Assembly: GCA_010604095.1 (NCBI GenBank)
Contig: JAABLG010000008.1
Span: 1-64,000 of the forward strand
DNA length: 64,000 nt
From: Streptococcus vestibularis
Lineage (GTDB): Bacteria > Bacillota > Bacilli > Lactobacillales > Streptococcaceae
Reading direction: 5' to 3'
The position numbers were made by a program, and so were the translations under genes. The notes beneath the pieces were generated by a model. The model did not search any database. It saw only the letters and a list, made by a program, of their open reading frames with translations, and was not told the origin of the DNA. This document shows positions 17,368-25,019 of this stretch, one piece after another (position 1 is the stretch's first letter; every line of letters begins with the position of its first letter).

Positions 17368-17446
17368 CTATTTAGATTATTTTCGAAATAGTCTTGACAG
17401 TGCTTTCAGAAAAGCGTAGAATCTATTTCGAAAAGTATGGAAATAG
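17368..17446 (+). promoter_or_regulatory. promoter of the yhfC-sdpRI operon with two dyads
   Basis: -35 TTGACA (17394-17399), spacer 17, -10 TAGAAT (17417-17422). Imperfect dyad CTATTTAGA..TCGAAATAG upstream (17368-17391) and CTATTT..AAATAG over the start (17423-17446). Autorepression by the encoded ArsR protein is likely. Confidence 0.7.
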
Positions 17447-17499
17447 GTATTCTGACTCAAGTCGTATTGATGCTCCGTTTCAATGAAAGGATAAATCAA

Positions 17500-18237
17500 A
17501 TGGAAACATTCCTTTTTATGACAATTCTTACCATGTTAGTTATCGCCGTAATTGGTTTTATCATTCTGAAGAAAAGATGGCAATTTTCAATCAAGCTCTT
17601 CTTAGTAGGTCTGATTGGTTTTGCCTTACCTGTCATGATGATTGAAGGACCTATCAATGCTGTGGCTCTTTCTGGTCTTGCTCACTCTTCTAAATGGTTG
17701 CCCATTCTTTATGGAGGATTTATGGCTGGCCTTGTTGAAGAAACAACACGCTATTTGGTTTTTAAGATTCTCGAAAAGAAAAGAAGTTTGATGACGTCTG
17801 ATATTGTAGCCTACGGTTTTGGACATGGTCTTAGTGAATTTATCTTGATTGGAGTGATGGGCTTACTCACTAACATAATTGTTTTACAGGTCATCCATTC
17901 AGGTCAGGCCAGTCAGTTACCTTCACTTCTAGTAGGTCAGGTCAAACAATTAACAGGCTTTGCTGTTGTTATGTCTCTCTTTGAAAGACTAGTTGCCTTA
18001 CTACTACAAGTCTTGCTTACAGCTTGGGATTTTCTAGCAGTCACTAAGCATAAGCTCTCATTCTATTTTGTGGCGATATTACTTCATGCTACCATCGATT
18101 TTTTGGCAGGTGCTTATCAACAAGGGATAGTCAGAAATATCTTATTAATTGAAGTCATATTAGCTATTTATGTGCTAGGTGTCGGACTTGTGACACGCCA
18201 AATTTGGAAAAAGGAGGAAACTCATGGGCTTATCTGA
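17500..18237 (+). CDS. YhfC-family intramembrane protease-like protein
   Basis: A 245-residue polytopic membrane protein, about seven hydrophobic segments. It carries the glutamic intramembrane protease motifs: EETTRY (residues about 85-90), FGHGLSEF and a later LLHATIDFL. These match the YhfC family related to CPBP/Abi proteases, which often give bacteriocin self-immunity. The ATG at 17500 has GAAAGG upstream. It overlaps the ArsR gene by 14 nt and is first in a three-gene operon. Confidence 0.8.
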   Translation: METFLFMTILTMLVIAVIGFIILKKRWQFSIKLFLVGLIGFALPVMMIEGPINAVALSGLAHSSKWLPILYGGFMAGLVEETTRYLVFKILEKKRSLMTSDIVAYGFGHGLSEFILIGVMGLLTNIIVLQVIHSGQASQLPSLLVGQVKQLTGFAVVMSLFERLVALLLQVLLTAWDFLAVTKHKLSFYFVAILLHATIDFLAGAYQQGIVRNILLIEVILAIYVLGVGLVTRQIWKKEETHGLI

Positions 18238-18499
18238 AACCTTAAAAGCCATCTCTGCCCCTGTGAGGAGAGAAATTTTAGACTATCTAAAGTCTGGGCC
18301 CAAGTCTGCTGGTGAAATCAGCCAGCAGTTTGACTTGGCTCCCGCAACAGTTTCTCATCATTTGTCTACCTTGAGAAAAGCAGGACTTATTGAAGAAGAA
18401 AAGCAGAAGAATTTTATTTACTATAGTTTGAACTTAACCGTTTTTGAAGAAATTTTAACGTGGATTCAGTCACTTGGAGGAAAAGAAGATGAAAAATAA
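18224..18499 (+). CDS. ArsR-family repressor, SdpR-like
   Basis: A 91-residue winged-helix protein: ISAPVRREILDYLKSGP (helix 1-2), AGEISQQFDLAPATVSHHLSTLRKAGLI (recognition helix), then a YYSLN wing. This is the SdpR type, which represses its own operon and is relieved by the membrane partner SdpI. No metal-binding cysteines are present. It sits between yhfC-like and sdpI-like genes with overlaps of 14 and 11 nt, so the operon is tightly coupled. Part of this gene is also found as a scar at 16930-16950. Confidence 0.88.
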   Translation: MGLSETLKAISAPVRREILDYLKSGPKSAGEISQQFDLAPATVSHHLSTLRKAGLIEEEKQKNFIYYSLNLTVFEEILTWIQSLGGKEDEK

Positions 18500-19076
18500 T
18501 ATGCAAAGAGTCATTGGTAATATAGTGATATTTACACCGGTTATTGTCGGACTAGTCTTTTACAACCAACTACCAAATCAGATTGCTATCCACTTTAATG
18601 TGGAAGAACAAGCCAATGGTTTTATGAATCGCAATCTAGCAATAGTTGTCCTTCCTTTTATTGATCTTGCCATTTATAATCTCTTATTTTCATATTTTAA
18701 ACAAATAACCATTTCATTCTTAAAAGAGTTTATGTTATGGCTTATTCCGATTTCTGCAGTTATCATTCAAGGTCTCATATTGACTGTTGCCATGGGCGGA
18801 CATGTCCAAGTTCGATTGACTGTCATTTGGTTAGTGGCACTCATTTTTCTAGTAATCGGAAATTATCTTCCTAAAAGTATTGGTCTAGCTACTAAAAATC
18901 ACAGTGAGAGCAGTAACTCAGTAGCGAGAAAGTTAGGTTACCTAATGGTTACAATGAGTCTTGCCTTGCTAATCAGTCTTTGCTTTAATCCCTATACTAC
19001 AATTATTATTTTAGGTATTTTTGTATTTCTCATCTTGAGTGTCTTGTTACCCAATTTTCGCAGTTTAAGAAAGTAA
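18489..19076 (+). CDS. SdpI-family immunity/signal membrane protein
   Basis: 195 residues with a DUF1648-type N-terminal region (LPNQIAIHFNVEEQANGFMN) and six or so membrane helices, ending in the SdpI domain. In Bacillus, SdpI gives immunity to the SdpC toxin and sequesters SdpR. No SdpC-like toxin gene is visible here, so the pair may respond to another strain's peptide. The ATG at 18489 has GGAGG upstream; an upstream TTG is less likely. Its last 30 bp are repeated at 19711-19740. Confidence 0.85.
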   Translation: MKNNMQRVIGNIVIFTPVIVGLVFYNQLPNQIAIHFNVEEQANGFMNRNLAIVVLPFIDLAIYNLLFSYFKQITISFLKEFMLWLIPISAVIIQGLILTVAMGGHVQVRLTVIWLVALIFLVIGNYLPKSIGLATKNHSESSNSVARKLGYLMVTMSLALLISLCFNPYTTIIILGIFVFLILSVLLPNFRSLRK

Positions 19077-19117
19077 TCGTCTGATTACTTCTTTTTGTCT
19101 GTTGGTGCTATATTTGA

Positions 19118-19176
19118 ACCATTTGTGACAGAAAGATATTTTGGGTCTTGAATTTGCTATGCTAGATGTGTATAAT
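19118..19176 (+). promoter_or_regulatory. promoter with possible BlpR-type direct repeat
   Basis: -35 TTGAAT (19148-19153), spacer 17, -10 TATAAT (19171-19176). Upstream is ACCATTTGTGAC (19118-19129), and about two helix turns later TTTTGGGTC. The first resembles BlpR/ComE-type repeats that drive bacteriocin genes; the second is weak. Confidence 0.45.
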
Positions 19177-19212
19177 GATGTCACAGCGAACGATTAAAAG
19201 AGGTCGTTGCTC

Positions 19213-19284
19213 ATGACAACACAAACAATTAACCAATTTAATTCACTTGCTCGACCTAATCTTGCTACAGGTTATAGGAGGTAA
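19213..19284 (+). pseudogene. truncated class II bacteriocin leader
   Basis: A 23-codon frame with AAAGAGG upstream. It starts MTTQTINQFNSLARPNLAT and aligns along its whole length with double-glycine leaders of streptococcal bacteriocins (M.TQT..QF...L..V.GG). At the expected GG position the frame reads AGG AGG (Arg-Arg), while the +1 frame reads GGA GGT (Gly-Gly). The same AGGAGG serves as ribosome site of the next immunity gene, and no mature peptide follows. It appears to be the relic of a bacteriocin gene deleted between its leader and its immunity gene. Confidence 0.5.
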
Positions 19285-19289
19285 TCTAG

Positions 19290-19619
19290 ATGACAAAAAG
19301 CAATAACACGCAAATTACGGATATCTTAAACAATATCTATAATCTGATTGTAAATCCAGAAACAACTGAAAATGAGAGAGAGTTGCTCGTAACGTTTAAA
19401 AATGAAATCGAAGTTGGAAAGAAGGATAATGATGAACTTCTTGCAGAATTATGCAGAGCTATTCAAGTTCTAGCAGTCCGCAATCTTTCTAAAGGCAAAT
19501 CACTGAGTTCTGGAGTGAGTGACTTGAGTAAGACACTCACAGAATTCCAAGAAAAATCAGAACGTAACTTTAATCTAGCAAGAGGATTAACATCACTCGG
19601 TAGTTTGTCTTTTAAATGA
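19290..19619 (+). CDS. EntA-type bacteriocin immunity protein, copy 2
   Basis: 109 residues, a close paralogue of 16972-17298 (same MTKSNN start, ILNNIYNLIVNPETTE, NEIEVGKKDN, ELCRAIQVLAV). It differs mostly at the C-terminus, the part known in this family to set specificity. ATG start with TAGGAGG 7 nt before. It is preceded by the bacteriocin-leader relic and followed by a strong terminator. Confidence 0.8.
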   Translation: MTKSNNTQITDILNNIYNLIVNPETTENERELLVTFKNEIEVGKKDNDELLAELCRAIQVLAVRNLSKGKSLSSGVSDLSKTLTEFQEKSERNFNLARGLTSLGSLSFK

Positions 19620-19652
19620 TTTATCTGCTTGTGATGATTAGTAAAATGACCA

Positions 19653-19703
19653 AAAAGATTAACTGAATTCAACCTGCTAAGTTGGATTTAGTTGATCTTT
19701 TAT
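19653..19703 (+). terminator. strong terminator after immunity copy 2
   Basis: A 21-bp stem (19653-19673 with 19681-19701, three G-T pairs), 7-nt loop, T-rich tail. Confidence 0.85.
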
Positions 19704-19710
19704 TGTTCTT

Positions 19711-19740
19711 ATCTGGAGTGTCTTGTTACCCAATTTTCGC
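19711..19740 (+). repeat. scar: 3' end of sdpI repeated
   Basis: ATCTGGAGTGTCTTGTTACC followed by CAATTTTCGC repeats 19032-19061 with one mismatch. It lies outside any gene, just before the next ribosome site. It marks a past duplication of the sdpI end. Confidence 0.75.
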
Positions 19741-19767
19741 CATTTCATTTAAGGGAAGGATTCAAGA

Positions 19768-20184
19768 ATGACGTATAAAAGGAATCTGATAGAAGACAAC
19801 AAAAGAGCTGAGAATCAGAGCTTTCTCTACTTCCTACACGAGGAGAAAAAATTTGATGTAAAAGCACTTGATGATTTGTGTCAGTATATCTCGGAACTGG
19901 ATACAATTAGTTTTGAGCAGTTGAGAGATATTCATTTTATTGAGACTCAAATGCTACGCCATCTCGTGTATCATTTTGATGATAATGATTTAAGTAAGAT
20001 TTCGAATCTCCCTTTTGAGTATTGGGAGTATATAGAACCCTTTGAACGCTTAGTAGCAAGTTTGTATGAGGGGGTGATGGCAAGGAATGACACTTATCCA
20101 GGTCATAATAAAGATTTGTTGAAGACTTTGAACCAACAATTTGGCTATGTTAAAGATGTTAAGGAATATTTTGATTTGAAGTAG
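19768..20184 (+). CDS. hypothetical protein at the edge of the immunity island
   Basis: A 138-residue acidic soluble protein, mostly helical, not recognised. It starts after AAGGGAAGGA, and its upstream region is the copied end of sdpI. Features are an LIEDNKRAENQSFLYFLHEE start and clustered aromatic residues (YWEYIEPFERL). By position it may be another immunity factor, but nothing in the sequence proves this. Confidence 0.55.
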   Translation: MTYKRNLIEDNKRAENQSFLYFLHEEKKFDVKALDDLCQYISELDTISFEQLRDIHFIETQMLRHLVYHFDDNDLSKISNLPFEYWEYIEPFERLVASLYEGVMARNDTYPGHNKDLLKTLNQQFGYVKDVKEYFDLK

Positions 20185-20204
20185 ATTTATGGAAGAGATT
20201 TTGC

Positions 20205-20234
20205 AGGTAGCTTCTTTTAGGGGCTACCTTTTTT
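20205..20234 (+). terminator. terminator after the hypothetical gene
   Basis: AGGTAGC (20205-20211) / GCTACCT (20223-20229) and a T run. Confidence 0.75.
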
Positions 20235-20263
20235 GGTGTTGATTATTTAATCGAAATATCAAA

Positions 20264-20294
20264 AAAGCCACTGATATATAAAACCAATGGCTTT
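20264..20294 (-). terminator. terminator of the ThrE-family gene
   Basis: AAAGCCA/TGGCTTT arms. On the minus strand the stem is followed by a T run (AAAAAA at 20261-20266 on the plus strand). Confidence 0.55.
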
Positions 20295-20301
20295 CAACAA
20301 T

Positions 20302-21567
20302 TTATTTCTTCTTCCCTAGGACAAAATAACGGCTAGGGATTTGTTGTGTCAGACTGACGGCGATAGCAATGGTAAATGAGGCCAAGAAACAAGCTCGTAG
20401 GAAGCTGAGGCCTAGGTTTTCATTTCCAATCAAGAGAAAGTAGATGGCACGGTAGAAGCTCATTCCTGGAATGAGTGGGAACATGCTTGAGGCTAGGAAG
20501 ACTGTGGCTGGACATCTACGGTAGTGGGCCAAAAAGCGTGAGGTGATAGTGACTAATAGGGCTGGGAAGAGGATGGCTAAGACTTCGTGATGGGTATTGT
20601 TCCAAATCAAGAGGTAGAGGAGCCATGAGCCGGCACCTAGGGTTCCAAGGTCAAAAAAGTATTTTTTGGGAACTCGATAAAGCACGGAGAAGGCTGCTGT
20701 CCCTACTCCTGCCATGACAGTTTGAGTCAGGACTTCTAGCCAGGAGGTAGACGGTGTTGAAAAGACGCCTGATAGTTGCTCCGCAAAGGGGAGAATGGAA
20801 ATCATGGCAAGGACACCGACAGAGATCGATAGACAAGTGGAGACTCCCGACAGCATCAAGGCCAGACCACTATAGTAGTTGTTCTGGGTGAATTCTCGGA
20901 TGGCATTGACAAAGTAGGCCCCAGGAATCAAAATCATCAAGGTCCCTAGGATAATGACACTACGATGTTGTCCAATGCCCAGAGTATAGAGGATATTAGC
21001 TGATAAAGCGGCAATGGCACTAGAGAGGATAATCTGCAAAAAACTGGTATGAATAAAACGGGAAAAGAGCTGCATGCCAATCCCCACAAAGAGTCCAGAG
21101 ATAGCCGCAGCAGTCCCATCAATCCAGCTACTTCCAAGGGCTAGCGAGAAGCTCCCTGCACCAATGACACAGGCTATAATATCCTCTAAAGGACGATAGA
21201 AGGTCTTGTGTTCAATGGTTCTCAGTTTTTGGAAAATACTGGAAAGAGCTGGATTTGGTTGCTCCGTCAGTTCTCGTGATAAGCGGTTAACCTCTTCGAG
21301 TTTGCCTAGATGGATGGAGGGAGCTGAGGTAGCTAGAATACGAGATTCTTTAAGCCCTGAACGGTTGAGTCCAGAAATCATGACTCCCCGATTGACCACA
21401 TAAGAAGAAAAGTCCCTAATGCCCAGAGATTTGGCCATATGCCCCATGGTGTCTTCAATGCGGTAAATCTCAGCACCGCTCTCCATGAGGAGACGGCCTG
21501 CTTGAAGGACCGCATCCATTTCGTTTTTGGTTTCTATTTCTGTCTCTCTTGGAAAATCGATGGTCAT
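20302..21567 (-). CDS. ThrE-family threonine/serine exporter (YjjP-YjjB fusion)
   Basis: A 421-residue membrane protein predicted to export threonine and serine or related small acids. The N-terminal half is the ThrE/YjjP domain (AGRLLMESGAEIYRIEDTM, RGVMISGL, then membrane helices). The C-terminal half is the second ThrE domain with further helices and the LIPGMSFYRA segment. In many bacteria these are two separate proteins. AAGGAGG precedes the ATG. It is a single gene, in opposite orientation to its neighbours. Confidence 0.85.
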   Translation of the reverse strand: MTIDFPRETEIETKNEMDAVLQAGRLLMESGAEIYRIEDTMGHMAKSLGIRDFSSYVVNRGVMISGLNRSGLKESRILATSAPSIHLGKLEEVNRLSRELTEQPNPALSSIFQKLRTIEHKTFYRPLEDIIACVIGAGSFSLALGSSWIDGTAAAISGLFVGIGMQLFSRFIHTSFLQIILSSAIAALSANILYTLGIGQHRSVIILGTLMILIPGAYFVNAIREFTQNNYYSGLALMLSGVSTCLSISVGVLAMISILPFAEQLSGVFSTPSTSWLEVLTQTVMAGVGTAAFSVLYRVPKKYFFDLGTLGAGSWLLYLLIWNNTHHEVLAILFPALLVTITSRFLAHYRRCPATVFLASSMFPLIPGMSFYRAIYFLLIGNENLGLSFLRACFLASFTIAIAVSLTQQIPSRYFVLGKKK

Positions 21568-21894
21568 TTGAACCTCCTTAGCGCTTAATTCGTCATTCCA
21601 TTATAAGGCTTGAATGGTGGTTTTTCAATAGCTTTGACGACTAAAATAGGACTTTCTATGAGATTTTTCTTCTACTTAATGATAGGGGGCAGGAAAATGG
21701 GGGGGCTTGCCTTTTGCCTTGCTATTGGTAGAGGCAAATGCTACAATTAAATTATAAAATGTATGCGTTTACATATTTTTACGCTACCTTTCTCAAAAAG
21801 CGTTTAAGTCCTTTATTTATAGGGGTCTTAGCAATTAAAGAAGGGAACAAATGTAAGTGCAAATAGATGATACCTTTGAAAAGGAGGCAGTTCC
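21568..21894. other. intergenic region between the exporter and dhaK
   Basis: Holds the upstream region of the exporter and a candidate dhaK promoter (TATAAA at 21754-21759) overlapped by a cre box at 21760-21773, then a long leader to the ribosome site AAAAGGAGG. Confidence 0.6.
21760..21773. promoter_or_regulatory. cre site upstream of dhaKLM
   Basis: TGTATGCGTTTACA matches the CcpA box TGNAANCGNNNNCA at all but one fixed position and is nearly palindromic. Overlap with the -10 suggests carbon catabolite repression of the glycerol/dihydroxyacetone operon. Confidence 0.7.
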
Positions 21895-22884
21895 ATGAAA
21901 AAAATTATCAATAAACCTGAAAATGTTGTGACAGAGATGCTAGATGGTTTGGCTTATGTTCACAGTGATTTGGTGCATCGTGTTGACGGCTTTGACATCA
22001 TTGTAAGAAATGAGCAGGCTGCTGGTCAAGTTGGTCTCATTTCTGGTGGCGGAAGTGGTCATGAGCCAGCTCACGCTGGTTTTGTAGGTGATGGTATGCT
22101 TTCAGCAGCCATCGCAGGTGCAGTATTTACGTCACCAACGCCTGATCAAATTTTGGAAGCTATCAAGGAAGCAGATCAAGGGGCTGGTGTCTTCATGGTT
22201 GTTAAAAATTATTCTGGGGACATCATGAATTTTGAGATGGCTCAAGAATTGGCTGAAATGGAAGGTATCGAGGTTGCCAGTGTCGTTGTGGACGACGATA
22301 TTGCTGTGGAAAATAGCCTCTATACTCAAGGTCGTCGTGGGGTTGCAGGTACCATTTTCGTGCATAAGATCCTAGGTCATGCGGCTCGCGAAGGTAAGTC
22401 TCTGGCTGAAATCAAAGACTTGGCTGACAAGATTGTTCCTAATATCCACACTATTGGTTTGGCCCTTAGCGGTGCGACAGTTCCTGAGGTCGGCAAGCCT
22501 GGTTTTGTCCTAGCAGAGGATGAAATAGAGTACGGTATTGGTATCCATGGTGAACCAGGCTATCGTAAGGAGTCTATGCAACCTTCTCGACAGTTAGCTG
22601 AAGAATTGACAGGGAAGCTCCTTGAAGCCTTTGAGGCTAAGTCAGGCGAACGCTATGCCCTTCTCATCAATGGTATGGGTGCGACACCTCTCATGGAGCA
22701 GTATGTCTTTGCTAATGATGTAGCAAGCATTCTTGGAGATGCCGGACTAGATGTGGCATATAAAAAATTAGGTAATTACATGACATCTATTGATATGGCA
22801 GGCCTCTCATTGACTCTGATGAAGATTGAAGATGAGGCTTGGCTTGAGGCTTTGGAGAGTCCAGTTAAGACTATTGCTTGGTAG
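21895..22884 (+). CDS. dhaK: dihydroxyacetone kinase subunit DhaK
   Basis: A 329-residue substrate-binding subunit of the PTS-dependent dihydroxyacetone kinase. It binds dihydroxyacetone covalently through a histidine: His218 in YGIGIHGEPG matches the E. coli position. ISGGGSGHEPAHAGFVG is the glycine-rich substrate loop, with its own conserved His. Its first residue follows AAAAGGAGG. It is first of the dhaK-dhaL-dhaM set and, with gldA downstream, forms a route from glycerol to dihydroxyacetone phosphate. DhaQ-type regulatory paralogues lack the catalytic residues, which are intact here. Confidence 0.95.
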   Translation: MKKIINKPENVVTEMLDGLAYVHSDLVHRVDGFDIIVRNEQAAGQVGLISGGGSGHEPAHAGFVGDGMLSAAIAGAVFTSPTPDQILEAIKEADQGAGVFMVVKNYSGDIMNFEMAQELAEMEGIEVASVVVDDDIAVENSLYTQGRRGVAGTIFVHKILGHAAREGKSLAEIKDLADKIVPNIHTIGLALSGATVPEVGKPGFVLAEDEIEYGIGIHGEPGYRKESMQPSRQLAEELTGKLLEAFEAKSGERYALLINGMGATPLMEQYVFANDVASILGDAGLDVAYKKLGNYMTSIDMAGLSLTLMKIEDEAWLEALESPVKTIAW

Positions 22885-22915
22885 TCTGACGTGAGAACTA
22901 GAAATTAGGTATATT

Positions 22916-23491
22916 ATGGATAAAACAGTTGCAGTAAAATGGATGCAAGGCTTTAACCAAAAAGTTGAAGCAGAAAAAGACCACTTGTCTGAATTAGACG
23001 GTCCTATTGGAGATGGTGATCATGGTGCTAACTTGGCGCGTGGTATGGCGGCAGCCATTGAGGCTATTAAGAGCACGGAACCACAAAGTGCAGCAGAAGT
23101 GTTTAAGGCAGTCTCAATGGCCTTGATTAGCAAGGTTGGTGGTGCCTCAGGTCCGCTCTATGGGTCTGCCTTTATGGGCATGATGAAGGCTGAACAAGCT
23201 GGTCAAGATTTGGCAGGAGTGCTTGAGGCAGGTCTCGAGATGATTAAAAAACGTGGTCATGCACAAGTTGGTGAAAAGACCATGGTGGATGTTTGGCACC
23301 CAGTTGTTGAAGCTGTCAAACAAGGTCAATTAACCAATGACCTTATTGATCAAGCTGTTCTTTCAACCAAGGAAGTTGTGGCTACCAAGGGGCGTGCCTC
23401 TTATGTAGGTGAGCGTTCTATTGGTCACATTGATCCAGGCTCTTATTCGTCTGGTCTACTCTTCAAAGCCTTGCTAGAAGCGGAGGGCTAG
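22916..23491 (+). CDS. dhaL: dihydroxyacetone kinase ADP-binding subunit DhaL
   Basis: A 191-residue helical barrel subunit that keeps ADP as a fixed cofactor and passes phosphate from DhaM to dihydroxyacetone on DhaK. Typical motifs are the metal-binding DGPIGDGDHGANLARG, GGASGPLYGSAF, DVWHPV and GRASYVGERSIGHIDPG. It lies 31 bp after dhaK and 3 bp before dhaM. Confidence 0.95.
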   Translation: MDKTVAVKWMQGFNQKVEAEKDHLSELDGPIGDGDHGANLARGMAAAIEAIKSTEPQSAAEVFKAVSMALISKVGGASGPLYGSAFMGMMKAEQAGQDLAGVLEAGLEMIKKRGHAQVGEKTMVDVWHPVVEAVKQGQLTNDLIDQAVLSTKEVVATKGRASYVGERSIGHIDPGSYSSGLLFKALLEAEG

Positions 23492-23494
23492 GAT

Positions 23495-23869
23495 ATGCCA
23501 GAACTTGGAATTGTGATTGTGTCCCACTCTGCGGATATTGCTAAAGGTTTGGTGAGCCTGATTCGTGAGGTCGCTCCAGATATCCCTTTGACAGCTACAG
23601 GTGGTCTGGAAGATGGAGGTTTGGGTTCAAGTTTCGACCATGTGCAAGTGGCTGTGGATAGTCAGCCAGCTAACAGACTCTTGGCATTTTACGACTTGGG
23701 TAGTGCTCGTATGAATTTGGAAATGCTTGAAGAATTTTCTGACAAGGAAATTCTCATTCAACAGGTGCCTCTCATTGAGGGGGCTTATGCGGCAGCAGCC
23801 TTGCTTCAGGCAGGAGCGAGTGAGGTTGAAATCTTATCTCAGATTAATGAATTGACTATTCAAAAATAG
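23495..23869 (+). CDS. dhaM: phosphotransfer subunit DhaM (EIIA-Man type)
   Basis: 124 residues, single-domain DhaM. It accepts phosphate from HPr on His11 (VIVSHSADIAKGL) and rephosphorylates ADP on DhaL. Unlike E. coli DhaM it lacks fused HPr and EI-like domains, which is usual in Gram-positive bacteria. It overlaps nothing and sits 3 bp after dhaL. Confidence 0.92.
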   Translation: MPELGIVIVSHSADIAKGLVSLIREVAPDIPLTATGGLEDGGLGSSFDHVQVAVDSQPANRLLAFYDLGSARMNLEMLEEFSDKEILIQQVPLIEGAYAAAALLQAGASEVEILSQINELTIQK

Positions 23870-23883
23870 AATAAAGGAAAATT

Positions 23884-24867
23884 ATGACAAATCAAATTAA
23901 GTACAACTGGGCTAGTCTTGGAACTGGCGTTATCGCCAACGAATTGGCACAAGCCTTGGAAGCTCTTGGCGGGAAACTCTATTCCGTAGCCAATCGTACC
24001 TACGACAAGGGAGTAGCCTTCGCTGAAAAATATGGCATTGAAAAGGTTTATGAAGAGATTGACCAAGTCTTTGAAGACCCTGAAGTGGATATTATCTATA
24101 TCTCAACGCCTCACAATACGCATATTAATTACCTTCGCAAGGCCCTCGCAGCTGGCAAGCATGTCCTCTGTGAAAAATCCATCACTCTCAACAGTGAAGA
24201 ATTGGCAGAAGCTATTCAACTTGCTGAAGAAAATCATGTCAAACTGGCAGAAGCTATGACCATTTTCCATATGCCTATTTATCGAAAACTCTCTGAAATC
24301 GTGGAAAGTGGTAAGTTGGGACCTCTTAAGGTTATCCAGATGAACTTCGGTTCTTATAAAGAATATGACATGACCAACCGCTTTTTCAATCGTAACTTGG
24401 CTGGTGGAGCTTTGCTTGATATCGGTGTCTATGCCCTTTCCTTTGTACGTTGGTTCATGACGTCGCAACCGACAGAGATGGTTTCACAGGTTAAATTAGC
24501 TCCAACTGGTGTTGATGAACAAGCGGGTATTCTTCTTACCAATGCAGAAGGGGAAATGGCAACGGTGACGCTAAGTCTTCACGCCAAACAGCCTAAACGT
24601 GGTACTATCGCCTATGACAAGGGCTATATCGAACTTTATGAATACCCACGTGGACAAAAGGCGGTCATCACCTATACGGAAGATGGCTCACAAGAAATCA
24701 TCAAAGCAGGAGAAACCGCTAAAGCCCTTCAGTATGAAGTTCTGGATATGGAAGCAGCCGTTGCAGGAGAGAATGATTATACCTACCTCAATTACAGCCG
24801 AGATGTCATGGAACTTATGACACAACTCCGTAAAGACTGGGGTTTGACCTACCCAGAAGAAGAGTAG
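23884..24867 (+). CDS. Gfo/Idh/MocA-family oxidoreductase
   Basis: 327 residues: N-terminal Rossmann fold (WASLGTGVIANELAQAL, VANRTYDKG), the EKP-like loop HVLCEKSITLN, and the C-terminal GFO/IDH domain (LLDIGVYALSF). It is an NAD(P)-dependent dehydrogenase of a sugar, polyol or similar compound; the substrate is not readable. It begins 14 bp after dhaM and probably belongs to the same transcript, so a role with small polyols or hydroxyketones is a reasonable inference. Confidence 0.88.
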   Translation: MTNQIKYNWASLGTGVIANELAQALEALGGKLYSVANRTYDKGVAFAEKYGIEKVYEEIDQVFEDPEVDIIYISTPHNTHINYLRKALAAGKHVLCEKSITLNSEELAEAIQLAEENHVKLAEAMTIFHMPIYRKLSEIVESGKLGPLKVIQMNFGSYKEYDMTNRFFNRNLAGGALLDIGVYALSFVRWFMTSQPTEMVSQVKLAPTGVDEQAGILLTNAEGEMATVTLSLHAKQPKRGTIAYDKGYIELYEYPRGQKAVITYTEDGSQEIIKAGETAKALQYEVLDMEAAVAGENDYTYLNYSRDVMELMTQLRKDWGLTYPEEE

Positions 24868-25019
24868 GAGTTTTGCAAACAGAGTAAAAAATTAGACTTA
24901 TGTACTGACTCTAAATAGATATACTGTCAATTAAAGTGAGGGTTTAGCTCTGTATCCCATAGAACTAAGGTCATTTAATTGATTCTATATAAATACATTT
25001 ATATCAAAGGAGAAAGACT

